From positions 1,742,018 through 1,806,017 of the forward strand of contig NZ_JACVPI010000001.1 of assembly GCF_018881965.1 (NCBI RefSeq): DNA of 64,000 bases, written 5' to 3'. This document shows positions 18,352 to 27,525 of the stretch, piece by piece; the stretch's first letter is position 1, and the number at the start of each line of letters is the position of its first letter. A program made the position numbers and the translations under genes. The stretch comes from Polynucleobacter sp. JS-Polo-80-F4. GTDB lineage: Bacteria > Pseudomonadota > Gammaproteobacteria > Burkholderiales > Burkholderiaceae. A model generated the notes under the pieces. That model had not been told where the DNA came from, did no database searches, and saw only the letters and a list, made by a program, of their open reading frames with translations.

Positions 18352-19170
18352 CTACGATTGGTGCCAAAATGGCGTGCCCACTAGAGGCGTGCTTGCTTGG
18401 GCTGATTCTTGGGGCTTCATGGCGCCTGATAAATAGGCTGCACGACCAGCATCAACAGCCATAGCAAAGGCTTTAGCCATCACTACTGGATCATCTGCCA
18501 AGGCTACTGCGGTATTGAGTAGTACGCCATCAAATCCCCATTCCATCACGCTACAGGCATGTGAAGGGAGGCCTAGACCGGCATCCACCAAAAGCGGCAC
18601 CTTGAGACGATCGCGCAAGAGTTTCATGGCATACGGATTTAAAGGGCCTTGTCCCGTTCCAATAGGTGCAGCCCAAGGCATTACGGCTTGGCAACCCACA
18701 TCAACCAAACGTTGGCACAAAATTAGATCTTCAGTGCAATACGGTAGTACCTTAAAACCATCTTTGATGAGTGTCTCTGCTGTCTGTACTAAACGCAAAA
18801 CATCAGGTTGAAGTGTGTAGTCATCACCAATGAGTTCTAGCTTGATCCAATCCGTTTCAAAAACTTCACGTGCCATTTGCGCGGTGGTGATTGCTTCTTG
18901 TGGGCTATGACATCCAGCTGTATTTGGCAGAACCGGAACAGCCATCTTTTTTAGTAAATCCCAAAAGCCACTATGCGCTTCAGTAGTAGACGTACCCTGA
19001 CGACGCAGACTCACGGTAATCATTGCAGGATTAGATGCCTGCACTGCGTTCTCTAAAACCTGTGGAGAAGGGTAGCGTGAGGTGCCCAATAGCAAGCGAC
19101 TCGCAAAACTCTCGCCATATAGGACAAGGGTGTCAGCGCTATTCAGGTTGTTAGGCAAAGGTGCATTCAT
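18352..19170 (-). CDS. thiG: Thiazole synthase
   Basis: A 272-residue TIM-barrel enzyme that builds the thiazole phosphate ring from deoxyxylulose phosphate, dehydroglycine and ThiS thiocarboxylate. Visible ThiG signatures are [45 protein letters not shown] with the Schiff-base lysine, and [31 protein letters not shown] and [14 protein letters not shown] follow. It lies 21 bases after thiS. The dehydroglycine would come from ThiO encoded upstream, so this is the aerobic, ThiO-type pathway. Confidence 0.95.
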   Translation of the reverse strand: MNAPLPNNLNSADTLVLYGESFASRLLLGTSRYPSPQVLENAVQASNPAMITVSLRRQGTSTTEAHSGFWDLLKKMAVPVLPNTAGCHSPQEAITTAQMAREVFETDWIKLELIGDDYTLQPDVLRLVQTAETLIKDGFKVLPYCTEDLILCQRLVDVGCQAVMPWAAPIGTGQGPLNPYAMKLLRDRLKVPLLVDAGLGLPSHACSVMEWGFDGVLLNTAVALADDPVVMAKAFAMAVDAGRAAYLSGAMKPQESAQASTPLVGTPFWHQS

Positions 19171-19191
19171 ATCAAAATAGTTTGTTATTGA

Positions 19192-19389
19192 TCAACCGCC
19201 AGTAACGGGGGCGATAACCTCAATTTGATCATTCTCGTTCAAGACAAAGTCAGCATGCTTGGTCTTCGGTACAAAATTCAGATTTACTGCAACAGCATAG
19301 GGCGGCTTGGCATTAATTAAAGCCAATGCATCACTCACCATGCTCTTGCTTGGTAGCTCGTAAATCACCTGATTAACGATTACGCGCAT
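19192..19389 (-). CDS. thiS: Sulfur carrier protein ThiS
   Basis: A 65-residue ubiquitin-like protein ending in the required Gly-Gly (PVTGG), whose C-terminus is adenylated and converted to a thiocarboxylate to feed sulfur to ThiG. VAVNLNFVPKTKH and NDQIEVIAPVTGG are typical. Its start overlaps the end of thiO by 10 bases, which suggests translational coupling. No thiF is present in the window, so the adenylating enzyme must be elsewhere. Confidence 0.93.
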   Translation of the reverse strand: MRVIVNQVIYELPSKSMVSDALALINAKPPYAVAVNLNFVPKTKHADFVLNENDQIEVIAPVTGG

Positions 19390-20537
19390 ACCACCTCTAC
19401 ATGATTGCTCTCGTGAGTAAGGCTCAAGCCTAACTCCAATGCAGTTTTACTTGCCCCAGACCCCAAAAGCTCTAAGGCGCAATCCAGTACTGCTGGTGAA
19501 ATCATAAAACCATGGCGATATAAGCCATTGATCAAGATCAAATCAGCAAGCCCTTTATCTTTTTGGGATCTAATTTCTGGAAGATTATTTTTTAAGGTCG
19601 GGCGACACTGTGTAGCCATTTCCAAAATACGAGCCTCTGCAAAACCACTATGCACGGTATAAACAGCGCTAAGCAACTCCATAGCGGAGCGCACACTCAT
19701 TTCTGACAAGTCATCGGATTCAATTTCCGTTGCACCGACCACATAGATATCGTTTTCTTTTGGGGCAATGTAGATTGGATAGCGCGGATGTATTAAGCGT
19801 GTAGGGCGACGCAGCTTTACTTCTGGAGCATAGAGGCGAATCACTTCACCACGCACGCCACGCAAGCTATTGGGTGATTCACCAGAAGACCACGATTCCT
19901 TGGCGCCCGTACCGCGGCAATCAATTACCACCTTATAGCTTGTCTGTTTGCGCAGTTCCGATGGGTTAATCTCGGTATGCCAATGGCAATTTACCGTCGA
20001 CAGCTTTAGCTCGCTAGCGAGAGCATCTAATAATTGGCGATTATCTAATTGACCTTCGTTGGGTAAATAAAGGCCTTGATTAAATCGATCAGCAACGCCA
20101 GGCTCAATTTCACGCAAAGCTTCGTTATCGAGTTTTTGCGGTGCACTTAGACCGGAATTAGAGCGACAGTTTTTCTCCAGATGCGCAGCAAAGCGCTCTG
20201 CATCACTGGCATCTTGGCGATGCCACAAAATCAAGGTACCTTCTTGCTGAAAATAAACCGGAGCAGTCAAACTAGCGATGATTTCTTTCCAGCGAGGCAG
20301 GCTATACAAGCCCATGCGAACAACGGAATCTTCGGTAATGGCAGATTCAGCTAAAGGAGCCAGCATTGCAGCTGCAATACGCGCAGCAGCATGCGCCCCA
20401 TCAGGACCACCCTTATCAAACAGATCGACTTGAGCGCCACCTTTAGCAAGTGCAAGCGCTAGCAGGCGACCCATCAGGCCCCCGCCAACAATCGCGTACT
20501 TGCTATTAGAGAAGCTCGCGCTAGTCATCATTACCAA
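19380..20537 (-). CDS. thiO: Glycine oxidase ThiO
   Basis: A 385-residue FAD-dependent amine oxidase that turns glycine into dehydroglycine for thiazole formation. The dinucleotide-binding motif is VGGGLMGRLLALALA near residues 17-31, and the C-terminal FAD-contact region is NGLYRHGFMISPAV. It is placed between thiC and thiS as in other Burkholderiales. The ATG used is 20535-20537; two further Met codons lie at residues 3 and 4, so the exact start is uncertain by a few residues. Confidence 0.92.
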   Translation of the reverse strand: MVMMTSASFSNSKYAIVGGGLMGRLLALALAKGGAQVDLFDKGGPDGAHAAARIAAAMLAPLAESAITEDSVVRMGLYSLPRWKEIIASLTAPVYFQQEGTLILWHRQDASDAERFAAHLEKNCRSNSGLSAPQKLDNEALREIEPGVADRFNQGLYLPNEGQLDNRQLLDALASELKLSTVNCHWHTEINPSELRKQTSYKVVIDCRGTGAKESWSSGESPNSLRGVRGEVIRLYAPEVKLRRPTRLIHPRYPIYIAPKENDIYVVGATEIESDDLSEMSVRSAMELLSAVYTVHSGFAEARILEMATQCRPTLKNNLPEIRSQKDKGLADLILINGLYRHGFMISPAVLDCALELLGSGASKTALELGLSLTHESNHVEVVCA

Positions 20538-20559
20538 CTCGACTTATTGTTTAAATAAC

Positions 20560-22524
<1,965 letters not shown>

Positions 22525-22528
<4 letters not shown>

Positions 22529-22645
22529 GAAACCGGGTGTCGGTCTGATGTAACTCCCCACGCCAGCATTACCTGGATCGGGTTCTAGGGTCTTTCTCAG
22601 CGCCTTCAAGCTAAATCCGCTTTAAAGGGCACCCCTGTTTCATCC
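22525..22645 (-). promoter_or_regulatory. TPP riboswitch (THI element) of the thi operon
   Basis: Reading the minus strand, the element opens with AAACAGGGGTGCCC, has the conserved GCGCTGAGAAAGACCC and then ACCCGATCCAGGTAATGCTGGCGTGGGGAG, all in THI-box order and spacing. An unusually long P1 helix can form between 22630-22645 and 22525-22539, including GAAAC with GTTTC and GGGTG with CACCC. Thiamine pyrophosphate binding is expected to lower expression of thiC-thiO-thiS-thiG-thiE. The identification is firm; the switching mechanism is inferred. Confidence 0.95.
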
Positions 22646-22731
22646 TTAATAAGGATTTAACCACGAATTGGCTGATTGGGGCATGACTTCAGTCAAACTG
22701 TTTCGAAAGGGCTCATTAAGCCCAAAGGACT

Positions 22732-23565
22732 CTATTTATTGCGACGCAATATAAAGTCAGCGGTAACAAAAGCAGCGTCGGAGGTAAATTCATCCGCAAG
22801 GATACGTGCGGCAGCCTCCGGCAAGGAAATCTCAATAAAACCGCTCACTTCACCATCGTGATTCGTTGGTACAAAGTTATCCGCTAGCTCTAAGTCATAA
22901 ACATAGAGCTGTTCGTCATGAAAGCCTCGTCCGATGGATGGGCGGCGCATATGAATACGACCAACAGGCTCAATTTGATCTGCAATTTGTTCGGGCACAC
23001 CAGCTTCTTCCCAAAGTTCGCGACGCGCGCTGACCCAAGGTGTCTCATCAGCTGTAATGCCGCCGGCAGCTAAGTTATCTAACTTGCCTGGATCGGTAGG
23101 CTTAGTTTCACTGCGCCTACCTAACCAAATCGTATTGCCTTGCGTATAGCCATTGATATGCGTTGCCATACTGCGAAAGCCAAAGGTGCGAAACGCAGCA
23201 CGTTCCATACGAAAGTACTTGTGACCATTTTGATCTACCCAAGCAAAGTCTTCGTTACGCCAGCCTGGAATAAATCCACCCAACCTCATACGGTTGGCTA
23301 ACTGATACAGGCTGTTTGATAAATCTCTAGGTTTGCCTAGCTGAATGGAGAGTTTGTCATGCCCCATTGAAATCATCGGGATGGATTCCTTTTGCAACGA
23401 CTCTTGCAAGTAGGAGGTGAAATCTGGATTCAGGTGGCCAATGAGTTGTTCGCCCATTGCACCGCGGGATAAATAAATCGGTAAGTAATCCCCAGGGGCA
23501 GAACGCGCCGTGTTTTGGAGCATTTCTTCAAGGGCTGCCAGCGTACTGGTTGATAGGCTATTCAT
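22732..23565 (-). CDS. Nudix hydrolase with DUF4743 N-terminal domain
   Basis: A 277-residue protein. Residues about 15-125 fit the DUF4743 domain found ahead of some Nudix domains, and the Nudix box is intact near residues 168-190: G, five residues to E, then REL-EEAG (GGITADETP with ARRELWEEAGV). Relatives hydrolyse nucleoside diphosphate derivatives and are compared with thiamine pyrophosphatases of fungi and plants; placement next to the thiamine operon is therefore suggestive, but the gene lies upstream of the riboswitch and has its own transcript. The substrate is not known. Confidence 0.87.
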   Translation of the reverse strand: MNSLSTSTLAALEEMLQNTARSAPGDYLPIYLSRGAMGEQLIGHLNPDFTSYLQESLQKESIPMISMGHDKLSIQLGKPRDLSNSLYQLANRMRLGGFIPGWRNEDFAWVDQNGHKYFRMERAAFRTFGFRSMATHINGYTQGNTIWLGRRSETKPTDPGKLDNLAAGGITADETPWVSARRELWEEAGVPEQIADQIEPVGRIHMRRPSIGRGFHDEQLYVYDLELADNFVPTNHDGEVSGFIEISLPEAAARILADEFTSDAAFVTADFILRRNK

Positions 23566-23752
23566 GACCCAAGTGTAAGGGAACTTGGCGTTCTTTGCCC
23601 TTATTGCTCAATGGCCTTAACACAAAATCTTATAGGAACTAGATTAAATATTCATAAGCAAACACGCAAAATAGGGCAAACCATTTTGCACACAAATTAA
23701 GCAAGCTAGGTCACCCTATACAAATCTGTGACTTACGAAAACTTTTGAGGAT

Positions 23753-23775
23753 TTATCCACAAGGCCTGTGGATAA
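23753..23775. promoter_or_regulatory. Head-to-head pair of DnaA boxes
   Basis: TTATCCACA at 23753-23761 and its exact reverse complement TGTGGATAA at 23767-23775 are both perfect matches to the DnaA box (TTATNCACA), separated by five bases. The arrangement is a 23-base inverted repeat. It could bind DnaA as a titration site or regulatory element, or be a trace of a plasmid-like origin. No replication-initiator gene is adjacent. Confidence 0.6.
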
Positions 23776-23789
23776 GTATGAAGAATTTA

Positions 23790-23805
23790 TGGTCCCGCCG
23801 ACAGG
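23790..23805. repeat. Left direct repeat (partial tRNA-Arg 3' end), putative att site
   Basis: TGGTCCCGCCGACAGG is identical to bases 26022-26037, which are the 3' end of tRNA-Arg(CCT) including the encoded CCA, acceptor strand and half of the T-arm, and it has the same orientation. Beyond the 16 bases similarity fades (a loosely similar AACCT follows). This is the pattern left by site-specific integration into a tRNA 3' end. Confidence 0.7.
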
Positions 23806-23980
23806 TAAACCTAGGAAAAATAGCGGCCTGGAACCCTTTGTGTTGTTGGGATCTTAAAATTTATATTAAATAAATCCGTATTCTTTTCGTACCTTTTGTG
23901 CTACATGATTGCCGTCAAGAATCCCCGCTAACTACTTATCAAGACTTTTATCTTTACTAAAGCAATATTTTACAAAGCGG

Positions 23981-24370
23981 CTATTTGCTGCCTTCACTAG
24001 GCGTAGCAGGAATATTTCCTGGAGTTAATTTAGCGTTGTCACCCCCACCATTTTGGTTGCTGGTTTGCTCAGCGTAGCTTTGGTTTAAGGAGCTATCTCG
24101 CCTAATAAACTTTGGATCCTCTTCGGGATGTCGCTGGTAATAGGTTCGGGCTAGTTCAGCTTGCTCCTGTTGCATTTCGTAGACCTCCTGCTGTCTTTGT
24201 CTATGTTCCTTTGAAACAAAGAGATCAAGGACAAACCCAAAGTCCACAAATGACAGTGCGAATATACAGACAATACCAACCACTAAGCCAGAGAGGATGC
24301 CTCTTAGCCAATGTGTTGAAGTTGATACGCCAACCCACAGACCGGATGCAATTTTTACAAAAATTCTCAT
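23981..24370 (-). CDS. Hypothetical small membrane protein
   Basis: A 129-residue protein I do not recognise. A hydrophobic stretch at about residues 25-52 (ILSGLVVGIVCIFALSF and following) makes one or two membrane helices. It is followed by a Gln/Glu-rich, probably helical part (EVYEMQQEQAELARTYYQRH) and a low-complexity Ser/Asn/Gly/Pro tail. No strong ribosome site precedes the ATG at 24370. It lies within the putative tRNA-Arg element. Function unknown. Confidence 0.5.
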   Translation of the reverse strand: MRIFVKIASGLWVGVSTSTHWLRGILSGLVVGIVCIFALSFVDFGFVLDLFVSKEHRQRQQEVYEMQQEQAELARTYYQRHPEEDPKFIRRDSSLNQSYAEQTSNQNGGGDNAKLTPGNIPATPSEGSK

Positions 24371-24499
24371 GATTTCAGTTTAAATAGATTTTTAAAATTA
24401 ATAGAATTAAAGTCAATAGGCGTTGACGCTAATACACTCAAGAGGAAGGTGAGAATAAATTTACCATCTGCTGCAAATCATATTAGAGGGTGTCACATA

Positions 24500-25282
24500 A
24501 TGCAATTAATTGATTTTTGGATGCGGTTTGATCCCAATGCTTATCCCTATGTGCATCCATCAGATTCAAGTGTTATTGGCGATATTACGAAATCTAAGCA
24601 TTTCAAGCTTTCGCCAATAAATTATGACAGTTATCTCGTTAGTGATAATTTTGGCTCACATTCAGATAGTCGTATGGACTTATCCTTATTGCCCATTCCA
24701 TATGCTGGTGACATAAGTAACTCAAAAATTGTCATCCTGCTGCTGAACCCCGGGTTAAGTTATACCGATTATTACGGTGAATTTCTTAGGTCAGAATATC
24801 GTGAGAGGCTGATTAATAACTTACAACAAGATTTTTCTCAGACTGAATTTCCTTTTATGTGGCTTGATCCAAATCTGGCTTGGCATGGAGGATTTCAGTG
24901 GTGGGAGAAAAAATTAAGAGGTGTTATTTCAGAGGTAGCACGAGTCAAATTTGCAGGCTCTTACTATGAGGCTCTGAAGCACACATCTAAGAATATTTCT
25001 CAGATAGAGTTAATTCCATATCACTCCATAAATTTTAAATCTTCAGGAATAGTTAATAGGTTGGCATCAGCTCAAGAGGCTTTAAATTTTGTTAAAAATG
25101 TATTGGAGCCACAGACTATTTCTGGTGAAAAAAGCATTATCGTTACAAGGAAGGCAAGGGAGTGGGGGGTGGCTGAATCCGGAAATATTTGTGTTTATGA
25201 TCGCAATCAAGCTCGCGGCGCAAGCTTGGGATTGGATCTAAAGGGCGGACAATTAATTCTTTCCAGACTTCTAGAGAATTAA
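24500..25282 (+). CDS. Unrecognised AT-rich gene, possibly glycosylase-fold protein
   Basis: A protein of about 260 residues. I prefer the ATG at 24500, which has AGAGGG nine bases upstream, over an in-frame GTG at 24449. A hydrophobic strand followed by an NPG turn (KIVILLLNPGLSYTD, near residue 80) and a later strand (KSIIVTRKAREWG, near residue 220) recall in outline the motif strands of uracil-DNA-glycosylase-like folds, but no catalytic residue can be named and this is weak. A Trp-rich stretch (MWLDPNLAWHGGFQWWEKK) lies between them. Base composition is much more AT-rich than neighbouring genes, suggesting transfer. Confidence 0.6.
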   Translation: MQLIDFWMRFDPNAYPYVHPSDSSVIGDITKSKHFKLSPINYDSYLVSDNFGSHSDSRMDLSLLPIPYAGDISNSKIVILLLNPGLSYTDYYGEFLRSEYRERLINNLQQDFSQTEFPFMWLDPNLAWHGGFQWWEKKLRGVISEVARVKFAGSYYEALKHTSKNISQIELIPYHSINFKSSGIVNRLASAQEALNFVKNVLEPQTISGEKSIIVTRKAREWGVAESGNICVYDRNQARGASLGLDLKGGQLILSRLLEN

Positions 25283-25458
25283 GGGATGCATTAGAAAATA
25301 GATTGGTGCGCGGTTCGATTTACGGCAAATCAAAGTTGAGCTTATGCTCAGAGGTGTGCAGCTTTCAAATGTTTATATGGCAGTTTTAAATCTAAAGAAG
25401 AAAAGCCCCAGACATCTTCATAGGTGGGTGAGATGCCTAGAGCCTTACAGTTGACAAT

Positions 25459-25806
25459 TTAATTTGGGCGAATTTCAGCACAGAATGACCCGTCGCTGTT
25501 TTCTATCCAATCTATTTCATAATCTACGCTGTAATCATCATCGTCTTCATGTTCAGCCGGATCTCCGAAGCAATTGTTTGAAGCTACTGCACAGGCATAG
25601 ATGGCGCCATCATAAATTGAATAATCATCACCATCCATCTCACCGGATAAAAAGTTTTTAATCACCGATCTTAGTTGCTCAGAAGAAACATCATTACCAG
25701 TTTCTTCGGTTGCGGCTGCCAAGAGCGTATCTTCATCGATAAAGATTTTATTTTTTTGGTCGGCCTTGTAATCATCAATGATTTTGTCAATTAATTCTGC
25801 GAACAT
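25459..25806 (-). CDS. Small, strongly acidic hypothetical protein
   Basis: A 115-residue protein with 19 Asp and 11 Glu against 7 Lys/Arg. It has an acidic run HEDDDDY near residue 90 and three cysteines in the second half. The ATG at 25804-25806 is preceded by AAGGA at a good distance, which supports a real gene. I do not recognise the family. Strong negative charge in a gene of a mobile-looking region raises the idea of a DNA mimic or an immunity-type partner, which is inference only. Confidence 0.6.
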   Translation of the reverse strand: MFAELIDKIIDDYKADQKNKIFIDEDTLLAAATEETGNDVSSEQLRSVIKNFLSGEMDGDDYSIYDGAIYACAVASNNCFGDPAEHEDDDDYSVDYEIDWIENSDGSFCAEIRPN

Positions 25807-26021
25807 TATTTGAATCCTTTTTTCAAAAAGTTAAGAAGCTACCGCGTAAAGCAAATAATTAGTCTTTATAAGCCTATTTGATTGCCATATCAATAAATTT
25901 TTACTATTGACATTAATTCCAAAAACCGGTCCCAGAGAAGTTCTTTTTGGGTAGGATTGCTTAAGACACAAAAGTGACTGGCGAGTTTAATTGACCGACT
26001 TAGGGTCTAAAGAGTGGTGGT

Positions 26022-26037
26022 TGGTCCCGCCGACAGG
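26022..26037. repeat. Right direct repeat (tRNA-Arg 3' end), putative att site
   Basis: The 16 bases TGGTCCCGCCGACAGG at the 3' end of tRNA-Arg(CCT) recur in the same orientation at 23790-23805. This copy is part of the intact tRNA gene, as expected for the tRNA-side junction of an integrated element. Confidence 0.7.
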
Positions 26038-26096
26038 AATCGAACCTGTATCCCACGCTTAGGAGGCATGTGCACTATCCATTGTGCTACGGCGAG
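26022..26096 (-). tRNA. tRNA-Arg (CCT)
   Basis: A 75-nt cloverleaf on the minus strand with CCA encoded. The acceptor stem is CTCGCCG/CGGCGGG with one T-G wobble. The D-arm is GCACAATGGATAGTGC, the anticodon arm CATGC-CTCCTAA-GCGTG gives anticodon CCT, and the T-arm is ACAGGTTCGATTCCTGT. The variable loop has four bases. It reads AGG. Its 3' end is the apparent attachment site of the element at 23806-26021. Confidence 0.95.
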
Positions 26097-26152
26097 TCGG
26101 ATGTAAATCTAAAAATATGTTAGGGGGATTCTAATGAATTGCCTGCCAAGAG

Positions 26153-26296
26153 CTACCAACCACAAAGAGCCCACACTTGATTGGTAACAGCCACCATCAT
26201 ATCGGGTGCGAAGTACATCGAAAAAATAAATAGCAAAACAAGCAAAGCAAATCCATAGGAAACGATGCTCCATGGGAATGACCTTTTCTTAAGCAT
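26153..26296 (-). CDS. 47-residue single-pass membrane protein overlapping the MFS gene
   Basis: A short gene read directly from the sequence: ATG at 26294-26296, TAG at 26153-26155. The peptide starts MLKKRSFPW, has one hydrophobic segment at about residues 11-29 (VSYGFALLVLLFIFSMYF) and ends NQVWALCGW. The positive N-terminus before a single helix indicates an inner-membrane microprotein. Its start overlaps the last 8 bases of the MFS transporter gene in another frame, a layout that indicates translational coupling. It may be an accessory subunit of the transporter. I do not recognise the family. Confidence 0.6.
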   Translation of the reverse strand: MLKKRSFPWSIVSYGFALLVLLFIFSMYFAPDMMVAVTNQVWALCGW

Positions 26297-27521
26297 TAGC
26301 CACTCGATGAACTGCTCGTTCTTTTACAGGAAGGTTGACCAAGCAAGCAAAGACACCTAATCCAATTGCAATTTCCCAAACAATTAAATACGAACCTGTT
26401 TGATCAAACAAATAACCGCCGAGGAAAGCTCCACAGAAACTTCCTAGCTGATGCGAGAAAAAGATCAGACCTGAAAGCATTGTCAAATACTTCACGCCAA
26501 AAATTTGCGCAACGATGCCGTTAGTTAGTGGAATAGTGGACAGCCATAAGAATCCCATAATGGCTGCAAAGATGTAAGTGCTCATCGGTGTTGGTGGTAA
26601 TAATAAAAATGCCGTAATGGCAATAGAGCGACCAATGTAGATTGCAGAGAGCAAATATCGCTTAGGAAAGCGTTGGCCCAGGATGCCCGAGCTATAGGTG
26701 CCAAAGATATTAAAGAGCCCAATCAAGGCCAGGGCAGTAGTGGCGACAACTGGAGCGCCAACGGCCGGATAGTTCGAAGAGAGGTCTTTCAGGTATGGAG
26801 CTAGATGAACCGCAATAAACACCACCTGAAAGCCGCAAACAAAATAACCTAAGGTGAGATAGCGAAAGCTGGGGTTGCCAATAGCTTCTTTTAAAGCCTG
26901 CTTGATAGTTTGATCGCCTAAATTATGGTTGTGTGTGAAATTCTTCTCACGCAACATAAAGGCAGTTGGAATCATCAAACTAGCCATCAATGCCAGCATG
27001 AGAAGTGCATCTTGTGTGCCAAGCATACTGAGCAAACCCTGCTCTGCTGGAATCATGAGGAACTGTCCAAATGAGCCAGCAGCTGCAGTAATACCCATTG
27101 CCCAAACCCGTTTTTCCGCTGATACGTTGCGACCCAAGATTCCATAGACTACGCTGTAGGTAGTTGCGGTTTGTGCCAAGCCAATGAGTAAGCCACCAGC
27201 TAGAGTGAAGTTCATGACGTCTGTGGAGACTGCCATGCCCGCTAAGCCTAAGGCATATAAAACTCCACCAGCCACCATGATTTTGAAAGCGCCATAACGA
27301 TCAGCTAGTGCCCCAGTGACGGGCTGAACAGCGCCCCAGATGAGATTTTGCAGGGCGATAGTTAGTGCAAACGTTTCACGACCCCAGCCATTGGCTGAAG
27401 TGATGGGTAAATTAAAGAGTCCAAAGCCATGACGAATGCCCATGGATAAGGTGACCATGAGTCCGCCATAGATGAGGACTTCCTTCATCGAAAGTCCCGC
27501 TTTGGAGGTTTGCGTAGTCAT
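26289..27521 (-). CDS. MFS transporter, oxalate/formate-antiporter-like
   Basis: A 410-residue inner-membrane transporter with about twelve hydrophobic segments. The loop GALADRYGAFKIM matches the conserved MFS loop between helices 2 and 3, and the early GIRHGFGLFNLPI segment is like that of OFA-type carboxylate transporters. It starts 4 bases after the class III CoA-transferase gene, so the two form an operon, plausibly importing a carboxylate that is then activated to its CoA thioester. The substrate is unknown. The stop codon lies inside the start of a 47-residue membrane-protein gene. Confidence 0.85.
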   Translation of the reverse strand: MTTQTSKAGLSMKEVLIYGGLMVTLSMGIRHGFGLFNLPITSANGWGRETFALTIALQNLIWGAVQPVTGALADRYGAFKIMVAGGVLYALGLAGMAVSTDVMNFTLAGGLLIGLAQTATTYSVVYGILGRNVSAEKRVWAMGITAAAGSFGQFLMIPAEQGLLSMLGTQDALLMLALMASLMIPTAFMLREKNFTHNHNLGDQTIKQALKEAIGNPSFRYLTLGYFVCGFQVVFIAVHLAPYLKDLSSNYPAVGAPVVATTALALIGLFNIFGTYSSGILGQRFPKRYLLSAIYIGRSIAITAFLLLPPTPMSTYIFAAIMGFLWLSTIPLTNGIVAQIFGVKYLTMLSGLIFFSHQLGSFCGAFLGGYLFDQTGSYLIVWEIAIGLGVFACLVNLPVKERAVHRVANA

Positions 27522-27525
27522 AACT

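Larger units (their letters stand above)
23566..23980. other. Gene-free region with DnaA-box pair and left repeat
   Basis: No convincing coding frame is seen in these 415 bases. The stretch 23630-23700 is AT-rich. It holds an inverted pair of DnaA boxes (23753-23775) and a 16-base copy of the tRNA-Arg 3' end (23790-23805); both are listed separately. The remaining part up to the stop codon at 23981 is AT-rich and shows no further repeats that I could find. Confidence 0.6.
23806..26021. mobile_element. Putative small tRNA-Arg-linked element or remnant
   Basis: This 2.2-kb stretch lies between the two direct copies of the tRNA-Arg 3' end and holds three unrecognised genes (23981-24370 minus, 24500-25282 plus, 25459-25806 minus) in mixed orientation, unlike the ordered operons around it. 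Two sampled lines inside (24781-24840 and 24961-25020) have 19 and 20 G+C of 60, against 29 of 60 at 29641-29700. No integrase, transposase or recombination gene is present, so it would be a remnant or a satellite mobilised in trans. Confidence 0.55.

Noticed and set aside
24449..24499. A GTG start 17 codons upstream in the AT-rich orphan gene
   Set aside because: The purine-rich stretch is too close to the GTG, whereas the ATG at 24500 has AGAGGG at a normal distance.
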